A DNA stretch of 64,000 nt from Rhodocollybia butyracea. Taxonomy: Eukaryota; Basidiomycota; Agaricomycetes; Agaricales; Omphalotaceae. Positions 48,536 through 60,341 of the stretch are shown piece after piece. A program made the translations under genes and the position numbers. The notes below the pieces were generated by a model that had not been told where the DNA came from, made no database searches, and saw nothing but the letters and a program-made list of their open reading frames with translations. Every line of letters begins with the position of its first letter. Positions within the stretch are counted from its first letter, which is position 1. The DNA lies in contig JADNRY010000004.1 of NCBI GenBank assembly GCA_015501585.1, positions 186,001 through 250,000 of the forward strand. The letters run 5' to 3'.

Positions 48536-48700
48536 TAGACGCGTTCAGGCAGACGTGTATCCGCTGAGCACCACCTGTCACCGGTCTCAGTACCTCTTCA
48601 CAGGATCGGGTTGTAGTACTGGAGGCTACAAATTCGTTTCGCATATCTCACTGTAGAGCAATCTCTCCAGAATTACCATACATGGAGCACAGCACAGCTC
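48536..48700. repeat. Repeat module R3, right part
   Basis: Continues the R3 copy interrupted by DIRS; gtatccgctgagcac and tactggaggctac resemble gtctccgctgagcac and tactggaagccac at 35.3 kb. Confidence 0.6.
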
Positions 48701-49699
48701 AGGAAAATTGGAAAATTGCAGCAAATTTACCACCGACACTGACATTCTCTACCTCGATTACATCAATACAGCCAAGGCCAAAGACATACAGCTTATTGGT
48801 ATTAGAGTATTTAAGTAACTCGACCAGGACATGCAGTAGACCTGGTCGACTCCGAGATATCCGGGCTGGTCATTATATACTCTCGATAAGTATCTTACTC
48901 TGAACCATTATCTTCCATCACTCCATATAGCAATATACTACAGTCTCTATGAGCTCCATACCTATCTATCTACTGGACTACCCAACTCTCACAAAAGCCA
49001 GTGGTACTAATGTCACATAGAAATCATCCACACATGGTAACAAGTTCAAACTACTCCAAAACCCGTCTTTACTCTTCGTCTGGGTCAGACACATCCCACG
49101 ATTCCCACTGGCTTTCTTTCAAACTCTTTCGGTGTGCGTTACATGAAGCCACTTCGGATGCGGTATTGAGGGCTGTGGGCTGTGAAGACCGAAACGCGAC
49201 GAAGCACTAACTGGGTTTTTCTTTTGAATTACTTACTGGTACTACGCCCAAAAAAATCTCCGCCAATCTGACTTTCGATCTGCTTTCAGGTCCACCACTA
49301 CTTGAATTTGAACTAAGTATTTTTCTCGATATTGTATCGTGACGCCGTTCTCGTTTACTACGGGAAATAGATCGTTTGCGGCATTCTCGCTTATCGGAGC
49401 CACATGCCCGCTGATTCAAAGAACAGTGACGCTCCTCCCGAGGTTTGTGGAAACTGTGAAATTTGATCGCTCAAAGTAACCTTCCGTGACGGTACTTCAA
49501 GTACTAGTCGAGGGACGAGTAAATTGTAATCTCTTGCTGTACAGTACTTTTCAATGTGCGGGTAATGAATTTGTTCATTAATTCAAAGGAAGGTACACCA
49601 TCCCACTAAGTAATGCTCCATGTAGATATGTCAGATACCTACGGAGCTACTTTGGTATAAAAGCTGGCTAGATGTGTAAATAGTACCTCATTAACAGCC

Positions 49700-50173
49700 A
49701 TGTTCCGTCTGTCCAATATCAATACTATTGCCTTTATCCTCGTTCTCTTCCAGGTCATGGTTCCGAGTCAGGGTATGCACCAGGCTCGTGAAGTAGACGC
49801 CTGTAAGCATCGACTTAGCATACATCTTATCTTGTTAACTTACACTTTTGTGCATAGGCGGTCCAGGCCTTGTAAGTTTTCCCAGTTCGGTTGGGCCCAT
49901 GTGGCATTGACTTAACGTTGCACTGCTCACCGACACCTATAGCCCTGTAAGTCATTATCCTCTACCATCATTAATTCAACTGTAACAATACTATACAGGT
50001 CCCAAAGGATCTCGCTGCTGCAGTTTCCAGACCACCAATGGCAGTGCTTTTACAAGGTATGTAGAAAGAGTTCAGTTTGTGCAAGTTTTCTGCTAACTCA
50101 GACATTTACCAGTTGTCTCGTGGATACTTCGGAGATCGCTTGTGATCAAGTTCCAACCAGTGGGGATGCGTAA
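49700..50173 (+). CDS. Cysteine-rich secreted protein, knottin-like framework, copy D
   Basis: Exons 49700-49802, 49858-49871, 49943-49946 (4 nt), 49999-50056 and 50113-50173 total 240 nt, 79 residues, all in phase. Signal peptide MFRLSNINTIAFILVLFQVM; mature cysteines C-X6-C-X5-CC-X12-C-X8-C, then a tail ending SGDA. Loop lengths match copy C except the longer fourth loop. TATAAAAG is at 49656-49663. It stands apart from the duplicated block, so this copy probably moved alone or the rest has been lost. Confidence 0.78.
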
Positions 50174-50599
50174 CTTGCCAGCAGAATTTGGAGAAAAATT
50201 ATATGTCAATTTAGCGCACATTTAGCTGTCCTGTAGTGACACAGTGCACTAAAACTTCCTATATGAATGTCTTCGTGATTTGCCTGCGGTGAAGAGCTGA
50301 TGACAAGATCATAAATAAAACTTGAACACAAATCAGTGCAAAATAAACGAGGAAATATAAAATAAACTCCCACCTTGGTTAAGAGAACGACCACCAAGGG
50401 AGATAATCTACTACCATTCGTGTTTATAGGCCAATCGTACGGTCGGCAACTTTTTAACCGAAAGTAAAATAACCGGAAGTACTTAAAATATAAATAGAAG
50501 TGTCCAAGCAGTAAATATCATACCAGATAAGGAACCTCAAAAATTGCGCCACCTTCCTGAACCCTCAAGGCCTCATTCCTTCAACAGGCATCGTGTTTA

Positions 50600-50740
50600 C
50601 TCACATAGCCTGAGGTGGTCCAGGCTTTGTAAGCTTGTCCGGCTTAGTTGGGCATTAACTCAACATTGCTCTTAGACACCTATAGCCCCTCGACTATCAT
50701 TAATTCAAACGTCGAGTTTCAGCGTTGCAAAGATTCCAGA
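50600..50740 (+). pseudogene. Truncated remnant of the cysteine-rich gene family
   Basis: The stretch with ggtggtccaggctttgtaag and cacctatagcccctcgac matches exons 2 and 3 and intron 2 of the family. Leader exon and cysteine-coding exon 4 are absent. Confidence 0.65.
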
Positions 50741-53700
50741 AATGGTCCATTACTGTACCCTTGAGATACATTATCGCTGTATGTGAATAGTCCGTTTTCC
50801 AGTGTGAGTGCGATACTTACCGAAGGCGACAAGTTATTGAATTTGTCTGGGTTTGTCTTATTGCAATCCAGGGGTAGGGCCCTGTCCACTGTTACCACCA
50901 TAATACAAGCTTTACTGGTTACAAGTAGATTTCCTTGTTCGCCGCATAGTATCTTGCGAGAAGGGACAATATTGAACACAATGGGCAGTGACGGCGGCGG
51001 TGGGATGTTACGAGGAGTTTCTCGAATCCTTTCCAAGCTTGGAGAGACTCGAGCGTACTACGTAGGAAGGAAGAAGTGAGGGACGAGGTTGACCAGTAGA
51101 CTACGTGAAGCTTCGAATATTCCTCACGATACGGGACGCAGGAAGCAAGAATCAGATGGGGGACAAAGTTGGCGAGTGTGGTGATGTTCAAGGCCTGAGG
51201 CCTGAGCTTTTCGGAAATATTTTGAGATTACCATAATCTGACTGATGCTGTGATTAGTAGGACGTCCCGAGCCCATGAAACTTCAACAGCCACCTCATTA
51301 AATCACATATGCGAGCAATCAACCTTTGGGCCCTAAATGTATCGAGGTCAATAATTCATATCATGATCAGGCCGTCGTACGACTACGATCTTATGACCCG
51401 AAGGCTCTGGCTCAAAGCTAGTAGAGAAGAGTTGACGGTTGTGATGAAGGATGATTAGTATTTGACTTACAGACTCGCTGAACCGAGACTGCTCGCTCAT
51501 ACGCGACGTGGGATGACAGATAGAAGCAGGATTGTTAGGGATGTGAGGCAATCCCCACGCTTGTAAATCAGATGTAAATCGGTAAATCACCTATCAAATT
51601 GATCAGGTTGACTTCCCGTCTTCAAGCGCATGTCCATGATACCAGAGCGTCGGTATCTATCTGTGGCACCATCTTTTAGGAAATTCTGTCGTCGGTGATT
51701 TCGTTCCAATCCGCTTGTCAACTTTGATTCTGTAAGACAGGACCCAATTAGGCACAGGCAATAACGTGCTTGAAACGAGGTCCTCAATTGAGCCCATCCC
51801 TCAAGAAGAAAAAGTAAGAACTTTTGTACAGCCAGAGGTTTCGATCGATTGACGTCGCGCCTATACCGTGACCTACGTCAACACATTTACGTTATGTGCC
51901 AGCGCCAAACCACGCTGCTTGTGCGTCTCCTACTCTCTGCCGGTCTCTACGTGGAACGTCCATTTCAAGTTGGAGAAGTCAGATTGGAAGTCAAAAATTC
52001 TGAACGCTCAGCATTTGTAATGATACAGATGGATCTGGGAAAGTTAGCTGATTTGAAAGTTCTTGATTTGAATTTTTTCAAAAGTCATGGTACTGTCCTC
52101 GCTTCCCTTTCGTTCCATTGCTGTCTTTGTTGCGAACTGTTCCCCTTCTTACCTGGCATCTTTCGAGTTCTCTGTATACAGTGGCCAATATACTTTGTAT
52201 TTTCTCTCGGACTCACTTTCTCGGCTGAAACTCCATAACCTACAGTGTAAGCCTAATCGTTGATTCGCCTAATATCGTGGTGTGCTTCCCAATCCGTGCC
52301 GCAGAAGTAAGAGGGATATACCAAACTGCTCATATTAGGGGATGGAATAGTTAAACGATGATTTCGAGGGACTGAGACTCTCGTGGGTGTAAAACTTACT
52401 GACGAACTTCTCCACGTTGCTCTCCGCTCCTTGCTCGTATTCATGCTCTCATGAACAATCTCGGCCCAAAGCTTCATTGTACTCTTTGCTATCAATCCCA
52501 GGTCCCGGTAAAAGGTGGATTCGGTTTCACTGTGGTTTTGTTTTCCATGACAGCAGGCGTTTTCTGTCTCTCGGCTTCGTCTTTATAGTCTATACCCACC
52601 TCTTTTGATTCTCTTGGCCCGCCCGCGAAAAAACCACGCTGTATGCAGTGCGCCGCAGTGCTCACACCCATCCCTCCATCCTCAAGGCCCTGGGTGTCCT
52701 TGATGTTCTTCTGCTCTCCTTCTATCCAACTTCCTAGAAGTCAAGTTCAGAGATGAGCAATTATCCTGCATCTTTTCTTTTCGTATTGTCTCCGTATGCA
52801 GCTATAGCAGTCTCCTTCATTCGATCCACATCGACATTCACTGGCGTAGGCTTCCCTTATTTCAGGGCCTTCATAATGATTACCGAGATTGCGAGGAAGT
52901 GGCGGACCCTAGGACCGGGCTTGGGTAGTGGCCTCTTCTTCTACCTAACTTTACCAGGGTCGCCTCTGCTCTGCTGCTAATGCTCTTTCTACCTTTTTTC
53001 ATTCTCTTCTGGAGCTAAAGCTTCCAATTTGGACAAGCCTCCGAGACCTGGACAATGTGCTCCCTTATCATACCTCAGCTGAGTATTCCATCACAATCAC
53101 GTAGTATTACCCACCTACTTTCATCTTTGTAGCTGTTGCTTTCTGCTGTTTGTATCCTCTGTTCTTTGTTCTTCCCCCCAAAACTCAAAGGTTGACAATT
53201 GTCAAAAGATAAAATAAAATTCAAGTTCAAGGCTCAACATCTCAGTCTCAACTCTGTACCTATTATTCTTCCCTGCAACATTGTGGAATTGCCTTGATGC
53301 ACAAACTAAACAGCTTGCAGTAGGGTTATTTATTGTCCTCATAATGACGCTTTCCGGCTCCGAAGAAATTTCCCACAGTATGTGAGTGCAAAATAAGTGA
53401 CCAACGTTTATCCAGAGTTTAGTGTAGGAGTCGATTAAAAGAAGAAATCTGAAGAAATAAAAAGTTCAGAGGCAATCAAGATGGTCTTCTGATACTTGCT
53501 CCTGACTTCCAGTTCTAACCCCTCCTCCAAGTCCATATACGAATCAATGGGGCAAATTACTTACTGTGAATTGAGTTTAGACCAAACGAGCCATTCCGAC
53601 TCGGTGATCCTTCACCTGCGAAGAGAACGGTGAATAGATTGAACTCGCAGCTACGTTCGCCGACTTGCCAGGACACTTCAATTTAATGTGGATGGTAAGC

Positions 53701-54626
53701 ATGTACGGAATAACTTTACTAGCAAAGATGCCTTTTGGAGCTTGGACGCCTCCGCCAAATAATATTGTGGCTCGGACTGGCTGATGACCGCTGAGTGCTG
53801 AGCATCCCAACGATGCACCCGGGAACCTACCGGTCTTCGCGCACTTGCCACTGTATTTGTCAGGCTGCACTCAAGAGTCTTGGGACCGAGATCATCCATC
53901 CACGCTACGTGAGCGGATCAGGAGTCTTTTTTTAATCGCTGATATGATTTGCTAAGTGCTCATAAGTACCTTGTTTGAGGTACTTGTGATTTTATAACTG
54001 AGTGCAAAATAATATTAATGAAGATGGACATTGGACGGCGAATATCGGGGTTGAAGGAATAGGCATGAAAGATGCAAAACAGACAGACGAAGGATAGAAA
54101 GTTGAAAGTTAGCTTCCCCATTGATATCATTCCAGATCCACATGTCAAATGATAACCACAGAACCAGTGAGGAGTCGAAGTGTCGAGGGAAATCGATGAC
54201 AATGCGAAGTTCAAGGTTGCCATAGATTGCCACCATGCTGGTCTCTGCCACAAATTACTATGGATGGTAAGCTCATGATCATTCACCTAGCCGTGATGGT
54301 CATAATGCCGCCTGTTGTTTGATGCTAAAACTGGCCACACTACTATGCGCAGGGCGTTGATTGTCGGATGTTTGGTACATCCGATTCGGAATTTCAAGGC
54401 GCACGCCACAGTAAATTTTTTCTTCCACTCTCATGCTGACCACACAGGCCTAACTATCTGGCTGACACTCCTTCCCTATGACAAACTATAGACTGCTATA
54501 CGGCACGAAGTATCTACTTTCCATTGATAAAGACACTCTACCTAGTCAAGGAAAAGAAGTTAAGGAACAACACTAATAATAATAATAACTGCAAGTCAGA
54601 CAGAAGCTGATAATCAAGTAATATCA
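50741..54626. other. Gene-poor 3.9 kb region, no gene recognised
   Basis: Frames at 51348-51787 (-), 51849-52238 (+) and 53577-53899 (-) were inspected; none has a known domain, signal peptide with sensible mature part or clean exon partners. Confidence 0.35.
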
Positions 54627-55904
54627 TTAGATCCACCGCTCAGGCGCAAATACCTCCGCGCTAAGGTACATGCTGACTTCCCATTCCCCATTTCGATTTG
54701 CACAGCCCACCATAGTTTGCAGCCCTGGTCGAGAGTCTAGTTTTCTATGATCGCAATACTTTTGTAACATCGCGAGATACCAACCAGACTCTCGTAGTTG
54801 CTTATGAGCGAGGAATGCATCGAATCGCTCCGCAATTAACAAGTCGGAAGAGAGGTAATGCCGAACTGGGAGGTAAACTGTGATGTGGAAGGGTAGTCAG
54901 TGATACTCGATTAGAAGGAGACAGAGACACTGACATTTAGCACTAGGATCAGGGTGATTTTTCTTCAGCTCGTAATACAGGATAACACCTTGAGTTCGTG
55001 TATCACAGTTATTAATATCGGAAGTAGAGAGTTGATCTTCTCCCAGAAACGCTTGCCACATTTCAGTGGCGGCCGCCTTTATCTCCTGAATCTGGGCTTT
55101 ATCAGGATCAAGTGCACCCCCTAGGTCAAGATGGGACAGCAGTTGCGGTAGCCCCGCATTAGCAAAGCGGACGTATACTTTCATTCGGGAAGTATCAGGA
55201 GAGACCATATCCCAACCAATGAACTCGGTTTGTCCAGCGTATTTTGGATGGGAATTTCGTAGATGACTTAGATACGATGCCACTTTCTTCCAAGGCGTGG
55301 AAAGCCCTAGGGCATCCATTGCTTGGAAAAGAAGTCTATCCTTTTCTTCTCCCCAGTCAGATGCGGACACCGCTACTTGGCGGGCAAGGGCATCGTGAAA
55401 GATATAGGATTTGAGCAAAGGTTTTTTGGCCAGGTCGAATGCAAAGATGTGCTGCGTGAGCCCACGAGCAACATGTTTAATGTGCTCATCAGACTTGAGG
55501 CCATTACTCGACAATGAGGGGGTAATGGTCAAAAGCTTGACAAGGGTATCAAACCAGAGCTTTCCGTCTGCGTCGATGGATTGTTTTGAAAGCCATTGTA
55601 TAGGAGCGTCGTGGTTAATAGAATCCGTATCAGTAGACAATGGTTCAAATGCGAAGCGAGTAGTGCAGAAGTCTTTTTTGATACTCAGAGAGTATTCAAC
55701 TGGGGAATGATCATCGGTAAGATAGGATTTCCAGCCGGATGAGGAAGAGGTTGGGTCAGGACCAAGAGCATCGAGTTGAATCAATGTTCGATCAACGAAG
55801 TCCAGAAACGATTCAACCTCTGGGAGAGTGTATGAGTCGGATTCTTCCAAAAGCACTCGGATGTGTTTTAGAACGAGACGTTGCCAGAAACTGGCTGATG
55901 GCAT
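54627..55904 (-). CDS. DMATS-type aromatic prenyltransferase
   Basis: Predicted to transfer a dimethylallyl (or similar prenyl) group to an indole or other aromatic substrate in secondary metabolism; soluble ABBA-fold enzyme that lacks DDxxD motifs. Exon 1 55904-54935, intron of 57 nt, exon 2 54877-54627, total 1221 nt, 406 residues, in frame. Family-like segments: VEYSLSIKKDFCTTRFAFEP (substrate/diphosphate region), EFIGWDMVSPDTSRMKVYVRF, YYELKKNHPDPSAKFYLPVR across the intron, and GLQTMVGCANRNGEWEVSMY. Slightly shorter than most family members (about 420-460). The regular substrate cannot be deduced. It stands next to two FAD oxidoreductase genes, which supports a pathway role. Confidence 0.85.
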
Positions 55905-56171
55905 TTAGTTTGGTTGCGTAATTTTAGAAAACTTGGAGAGCATTATATAGCTCATCCCGGCCATGAGCTGTGCTGACCATGCGATAATTTAGAATAAGTC
56001 GATAACTTGTTTTGATGCCTGATCACATCTTATCTTTTAGAGGTAGCGACATGATGCGAAATATGAGATCCAACGCTTTATCATTATTACTCAATACAGG
56101 GGAAAAATTACACTGGGGGTAAGCGTTACAAGAAACACAAGTCTCTTTGGACCCGCACCCGCAACGTTACA

Positions 56172-57753
56172 TCAAGCAATGATTTTAATACCTTTGTTAA
56201 ATCTGTTTTTGGGATCCACCCGTCTTTTGATGGCCTGCAACCTGGGCAAGTTTTCACCGTAGAAGTCAATTGCTGGAGTTCCCACCAGTGCGTAATTGGG
56301 GTATTTCGAGAGTATCGTGCCAGGATCAGCGGCGTTCTCCACAGCTTTCGAACATGCTCTAAGGAGCTCAGCTTCCTCCTCAGCACGTCCAGGCTGTGTA
56401 TCTCGACCTTCGATAAAGGGTTCAATGACATAGAAAGACCTAGGATGAGGCCACGCATTTCCCTTGTTGTCCTTGGGAGTAAATGCTCCCGGGAAGAATG
56501 GCTCGATAAGTATAGCAGCACCGTAGAATCGAGGATCTTTATGAAGGTCAACCTGCCATTTTAACGCAGCTTGCATCACCGCGGGCGTCAGACGGCTTAC
56601 GACGATGCTATTCTGCTGGTATGTAGTTGTTGTTGCGGGCCGCTGCACGAACATTTCTATGAAATAGCAATGATTCAGGGCCATACGTAGAGATCTGAAA
56701 GGAATACTAACCTTGCGCAGCTAGGGCTTGCTCGTATGATACCGGACTGCTGAGATCCTGAAGAGGCCCTAGTTTCCACGCCCATGAAAGCGCTTCCTTG
56801 GCATACTCCGGAGAGCCGAAGACCATGGGCATCAAGATAATGATATGATCCATCGCTGGGGGCATACGGACAAGACCAACCATCGCGTTGACATTGGGAT
56901 CGGCATTATTTGCAGCAAGGTCTGCGATGTGTTCGCAAATTGCCGCGTACTTATCCAAGCCAAAGAGAATAAATCCTCCGTAGACACTCGTGGGTTTTGG
57001 GTAGGCACGAACAACAAGTTCAGTTACAACTGAAATTGTAGTGTTATCGTGATACAAAAATGCGATCAACAAGAAACGTACCACCAAATGCATGTCCAGC
57101 ACCTCTAATGGCAAAGAACAAGTCGTCGTTGTCCTTGGCTCGCACAATGGAGCCATCTGCGAGAACGATTTGGGCATCCAGGATACTGTCTGACGCCAAT
57201 CCGTGCAAGTTTGCTAAGTAACTAAGACCGCCACCGATAGTAAAACCGCCGACACCAACGAAGCCAACACGGCCTCCCATCACGGTGACTGGCATGTTCT
57301 CCTGTTTCTTGTAGACATTCCGCCACGGCTGTCCGGGTCCGAGATGAAAGCAGTTGTTCGCTGCATCATAATCCACTCTGATGTTTCCGGCTCATCGTCA
57401 ACGCCTTGAAAAACAGGAATTCAAGATGACTTACTTGTCCAAAAAGCAAAGGTCGATGATAGCACCATCGGATTGCGATTCAGCCATTCCACCAGATCTA
57501 ACGGCAAAATCTAGATTCTCCTGGTTCAACCAGAGGATCTATTGACATTCATTAGCGAAAACAGGTGGTTTTGTCTGGGGAACTTACCGCCTTTGATACA
57601 TCTTCAGCAGTTTTTAGGCTGTAAGGCAACTTTTGGTGAACGTTTTGACTGAGCGCCCCATGCCTGTGTAGCATCTGTCCACGCCTCGCTATTAGGAAGG
57701 ACGATGTTTCCAGAAAATCCAGCAGAGGTGAGCGCGTTGATTTGCAAAGACAT
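56172..57753 (-). CDS. BBE-like FAD-linked oxidoreductase 1 (one frameshift)
   Basis: Member of the VAO/berberine-bridge-enzyme family, oxidising small molecules with O2. The ATG at 57753 gives MSLQINALTSAGFSGNIVLP with no signal peptide. The FAD-binding domain has LDFAVRSGGMAESQSDGAII, FHLGPGQPWRNVY, GGRVGFVGVGGFTIGGGLSY, SILDAQIVLADGSIVRA and AIRGAGHAFG; the C-terminal BBE region contains YPNYALVGTPAIDFYGENL and the end VDPKNRFNKGIKII. Introns near 57540-57586, 57370-57434, 57023-57078 and 56650-56703. In exon 1, a T5 run (57611-57615, A5 in the coding strand) shifts the frame; A4 would give LQPKTAEDVSKA. The position of the usual FAD-linking His (RSGGH) is Met. Confidence 0.82.
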
Positions 57754-58541
57754 CGATTATCAAGGGGACGTTTAATGGAAAGTACTATCTCTGCCCACCT
57801 ATTTATGACAGCGTCTCTTCTTCTATTCTTCTAGCCCCGCCGGAACTTGATCGGAATCTTTGAGAGTATCGATTAAAGCGAAGCTTACCGTCTATCTTCG
57901 TCAGTTGGTGTTTCTACATCAGCGTGATTGATAATAATGATATTTACGAGATCCCGTTCCCCGGTCAGGCCGAAATCACGAAATTTCTCAGCCGAGCTCA
58001 GCCGGCGGTTGTTGGTTGTGAAAGTCAAATTTGAAGGACAGAGGATCCAGATCCAATGGATATGTAGATAGATAGATGATATACTTTTTCAGTATTTTCG
58101 ACAAGCATCTTCTACTTAAAAAATAGATAGACAGATGGATAGTGACACAAATAGACTCACAGATACTATAGAATGCGATCAGTCTCGTTCATTCCCTTAG
58201 ACGCGCTATCCCCACCGCAGATCTATCTCGGATGCTCGCTCTGCATTCACCCACTTCTTGATCAGACCACGCATCATACTCGCTCCTCTAGACGCGCTCC
58301 ATCGCACATCTATTTCGTAAGATGGCAAGGCTTGTTCACTCCAACGCACATTCTGCATTCTGCACTTTTGACCAGACAGGGCGAAAGAGTCCATTCGACA
58401 TTTCCCAATTTCAAATAACCCTTACTGTAAATTGTGACCAAGATATAAAGATATGCAAGTATAACTACACGACAATAAGCTAAAAATATTAACACTGCTT
58501 TCATTTACAATCAGAGGTGTGGTATATTGCTTTTAAAAAGT
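57754..58541. other. Intergenic with short GATA-type microsatellites
   Basis: agatagatagatgata near 58065-58080 and atagatagacagatggatag near 58122-58142. Otherwise no gene features. Confidence 0.5.
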
Positions 58542-59716
58542 TCAAAACGAATCGAAGCCACTATTATATGTTTTGGTGTCTGCAGGAGCCATACTATCGG
58601 TAGGTGCTGGGTCCGCAGTAACTTCAACGGTGTATTTGACATTCATCGGGGCCATGGGATATACATCGCTTCTCGACGACAGGTCTGTGGCCGCGCTGAG
58701 ATTGAGTGGGCGTGTAGTCATTGCAGTCCCTCCGGACCCAAATGTAGACCTTGGTGCAGACAGCGGGAATGATCGACCTTCAGAACCAGAGGTTCCATAA
58801 GCCGGTAGGAAGCTACTGGTAAGGTTGAAGTATAACCTGCCGACCATGATCGCAGGAATGATGGTAGCAGGGGTAGCGATGAGAGGTCGGGCAAGAGGAG
58901 GAAGATTCGGAGCGAGGAAGAAGACAATGTTCACCACGTTAACAATGACCACCGCTAGATAGTAAATAGTACCATCACGTATGAGTATACGACTCAATGT
59001 AGTGGCGGTCGTCCGAGTAAACACGAGACGGCCGAGCGTCAGGAGGAAGATGGCTGAATCGACAACCAAGTTTAGGATAAATGGTACTGTACCCAACGAA
59101 TTTGTGGGATCATTCCCGCAGCCACCAATGACGTCCAGATTCACAAATACCGCGTACGGGATGCCCGCGTATGTCGTAGCGACAAAAGTCCCTATAGCGA
59201 GTGGTACTATCCAGAATATGACAAGGACAGCAGCTATAAGATTGTTTTTTTTGCCATACTGCATATGTACGAAGCAGCAGAAGCGGGATGGCAGCAAATT
59301 GGATGGTCGTGGACAGGAAGGGTAGAACCCAGCGTATCCGATGGCAGAGATCCGGAGTCGCCACCATCTATGAGATTAATTCCAACATCGGCAGCTAAGC
59401 AAATAAGCGTGTAATAGCGGCTGAAGCTCAGCAACAGCAATGTCTTGTTCGGTCCATTGGAACGATAGAGAAATATCTCCCTGGGTAGAGTAACCAGAAT
59501 CCTACAAGAGGATTAACCATTACCGACAATTAAAAGAAGAAGAGACTTACTCCCATGTCAGGATGCCGAGCGTCATGATTTGAATGTACTCAAACGCAGC
59601 TGCCAGATAGGTTAGCTCGTTTGTAAGGGCAATATCAAAGGTAAAATCTTACAGAGCAGCCGGAATATATCAGGGTCGACATTACTGGGTGGTGGCAGAG
59701 GCGGCAGAGAGGACAT
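58542..59716 (-). CDS. Seven-helix membrane protein, DUF6533-like (frameshifted)
   Basis: The ATG at 59716 begins MSSLPPLPPPSNVDPDIF; introns follow near 59652 and 59548. TILTW-like MTLGILTW, LVTLPREIFLYR and SRYYTLICLAADVGINL are typical of basidiomycete membrane proteins with an N-terminal DUF6533 domain. Further helices: AAVLVIFWIVPLAIGTFVAT, VPFILNLVVDSAIFLLTLG, YYLAVVIVNVVNIVFFLAPN. The cytoplasmic tail is Ser/Thr-rich. Two frame changes: near 59370, and at a T8 run (59245-59252; A7 on the coding strand would read AVWQKNNLIAAVL). Function unknown; co-location with oxidoreductases could be chance. Confidence 0.7.
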
Positions 59717-60341
59717 GGTGCTATGGAGATAAGTTGGTCGACTGTGCGGATTATAAAATAACGAGTTGTATTCCATAGTTTCGAGACTTTTAAGCTACAA
59801 ATAAGTAACACATGCACTGAGGAGACTTTGCAGCAAGCTCGGCGAATCGATAATCATCGTTGTTCACTTGATTGTTCATCATCAATGGAAATGATGAGCG
59901 GAGGAACGGAGGTTAAATCTTGTGCGATCAACAACGAGGCACATTCGAGGACAAGTCACAAGTGGCAGACTGTAAATCCGAACAGCCTGTCTTAATCGCC
60001 CAAGCCGAAATCGAAAGTTTGAAAGCCTTCTTCTCCAGTCGATGTATCAATCAATATTGCTTTTTATGGCTCACGTGTCAGTTTCGTCAGATTCAAGATA
60101 TAACAGAAACACTGTCAAACACACATGACATTGATTCAATTACCTACAGGCAAAAAACTGGCAAAAAGGGCTGCTGATGTCGCTGTAGCCAGGTACGGTA
60201 AGTACGGGAGCATTGACTCGCCATTGAACGTGACGCCGAGCGCTCATGTCAAGCAGTACTTAGATGTTCCAATGATGCGAAGTTGACGGTCCTTTAAATA
60301 TCCACCGAACACTGCCTGGATCATACCCAGACAATTCGCCC

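Noticed and set aside
38387..50173. Cysteine-rich genes as hydrophobins
   Set aside because: Hydrophobins have eight cysteines with two CC pairs; these have six with one CC pair.
51849..52238. 129-codon open frame
   Set aside because: No domain, no promoter or splice support, composition not convincing.
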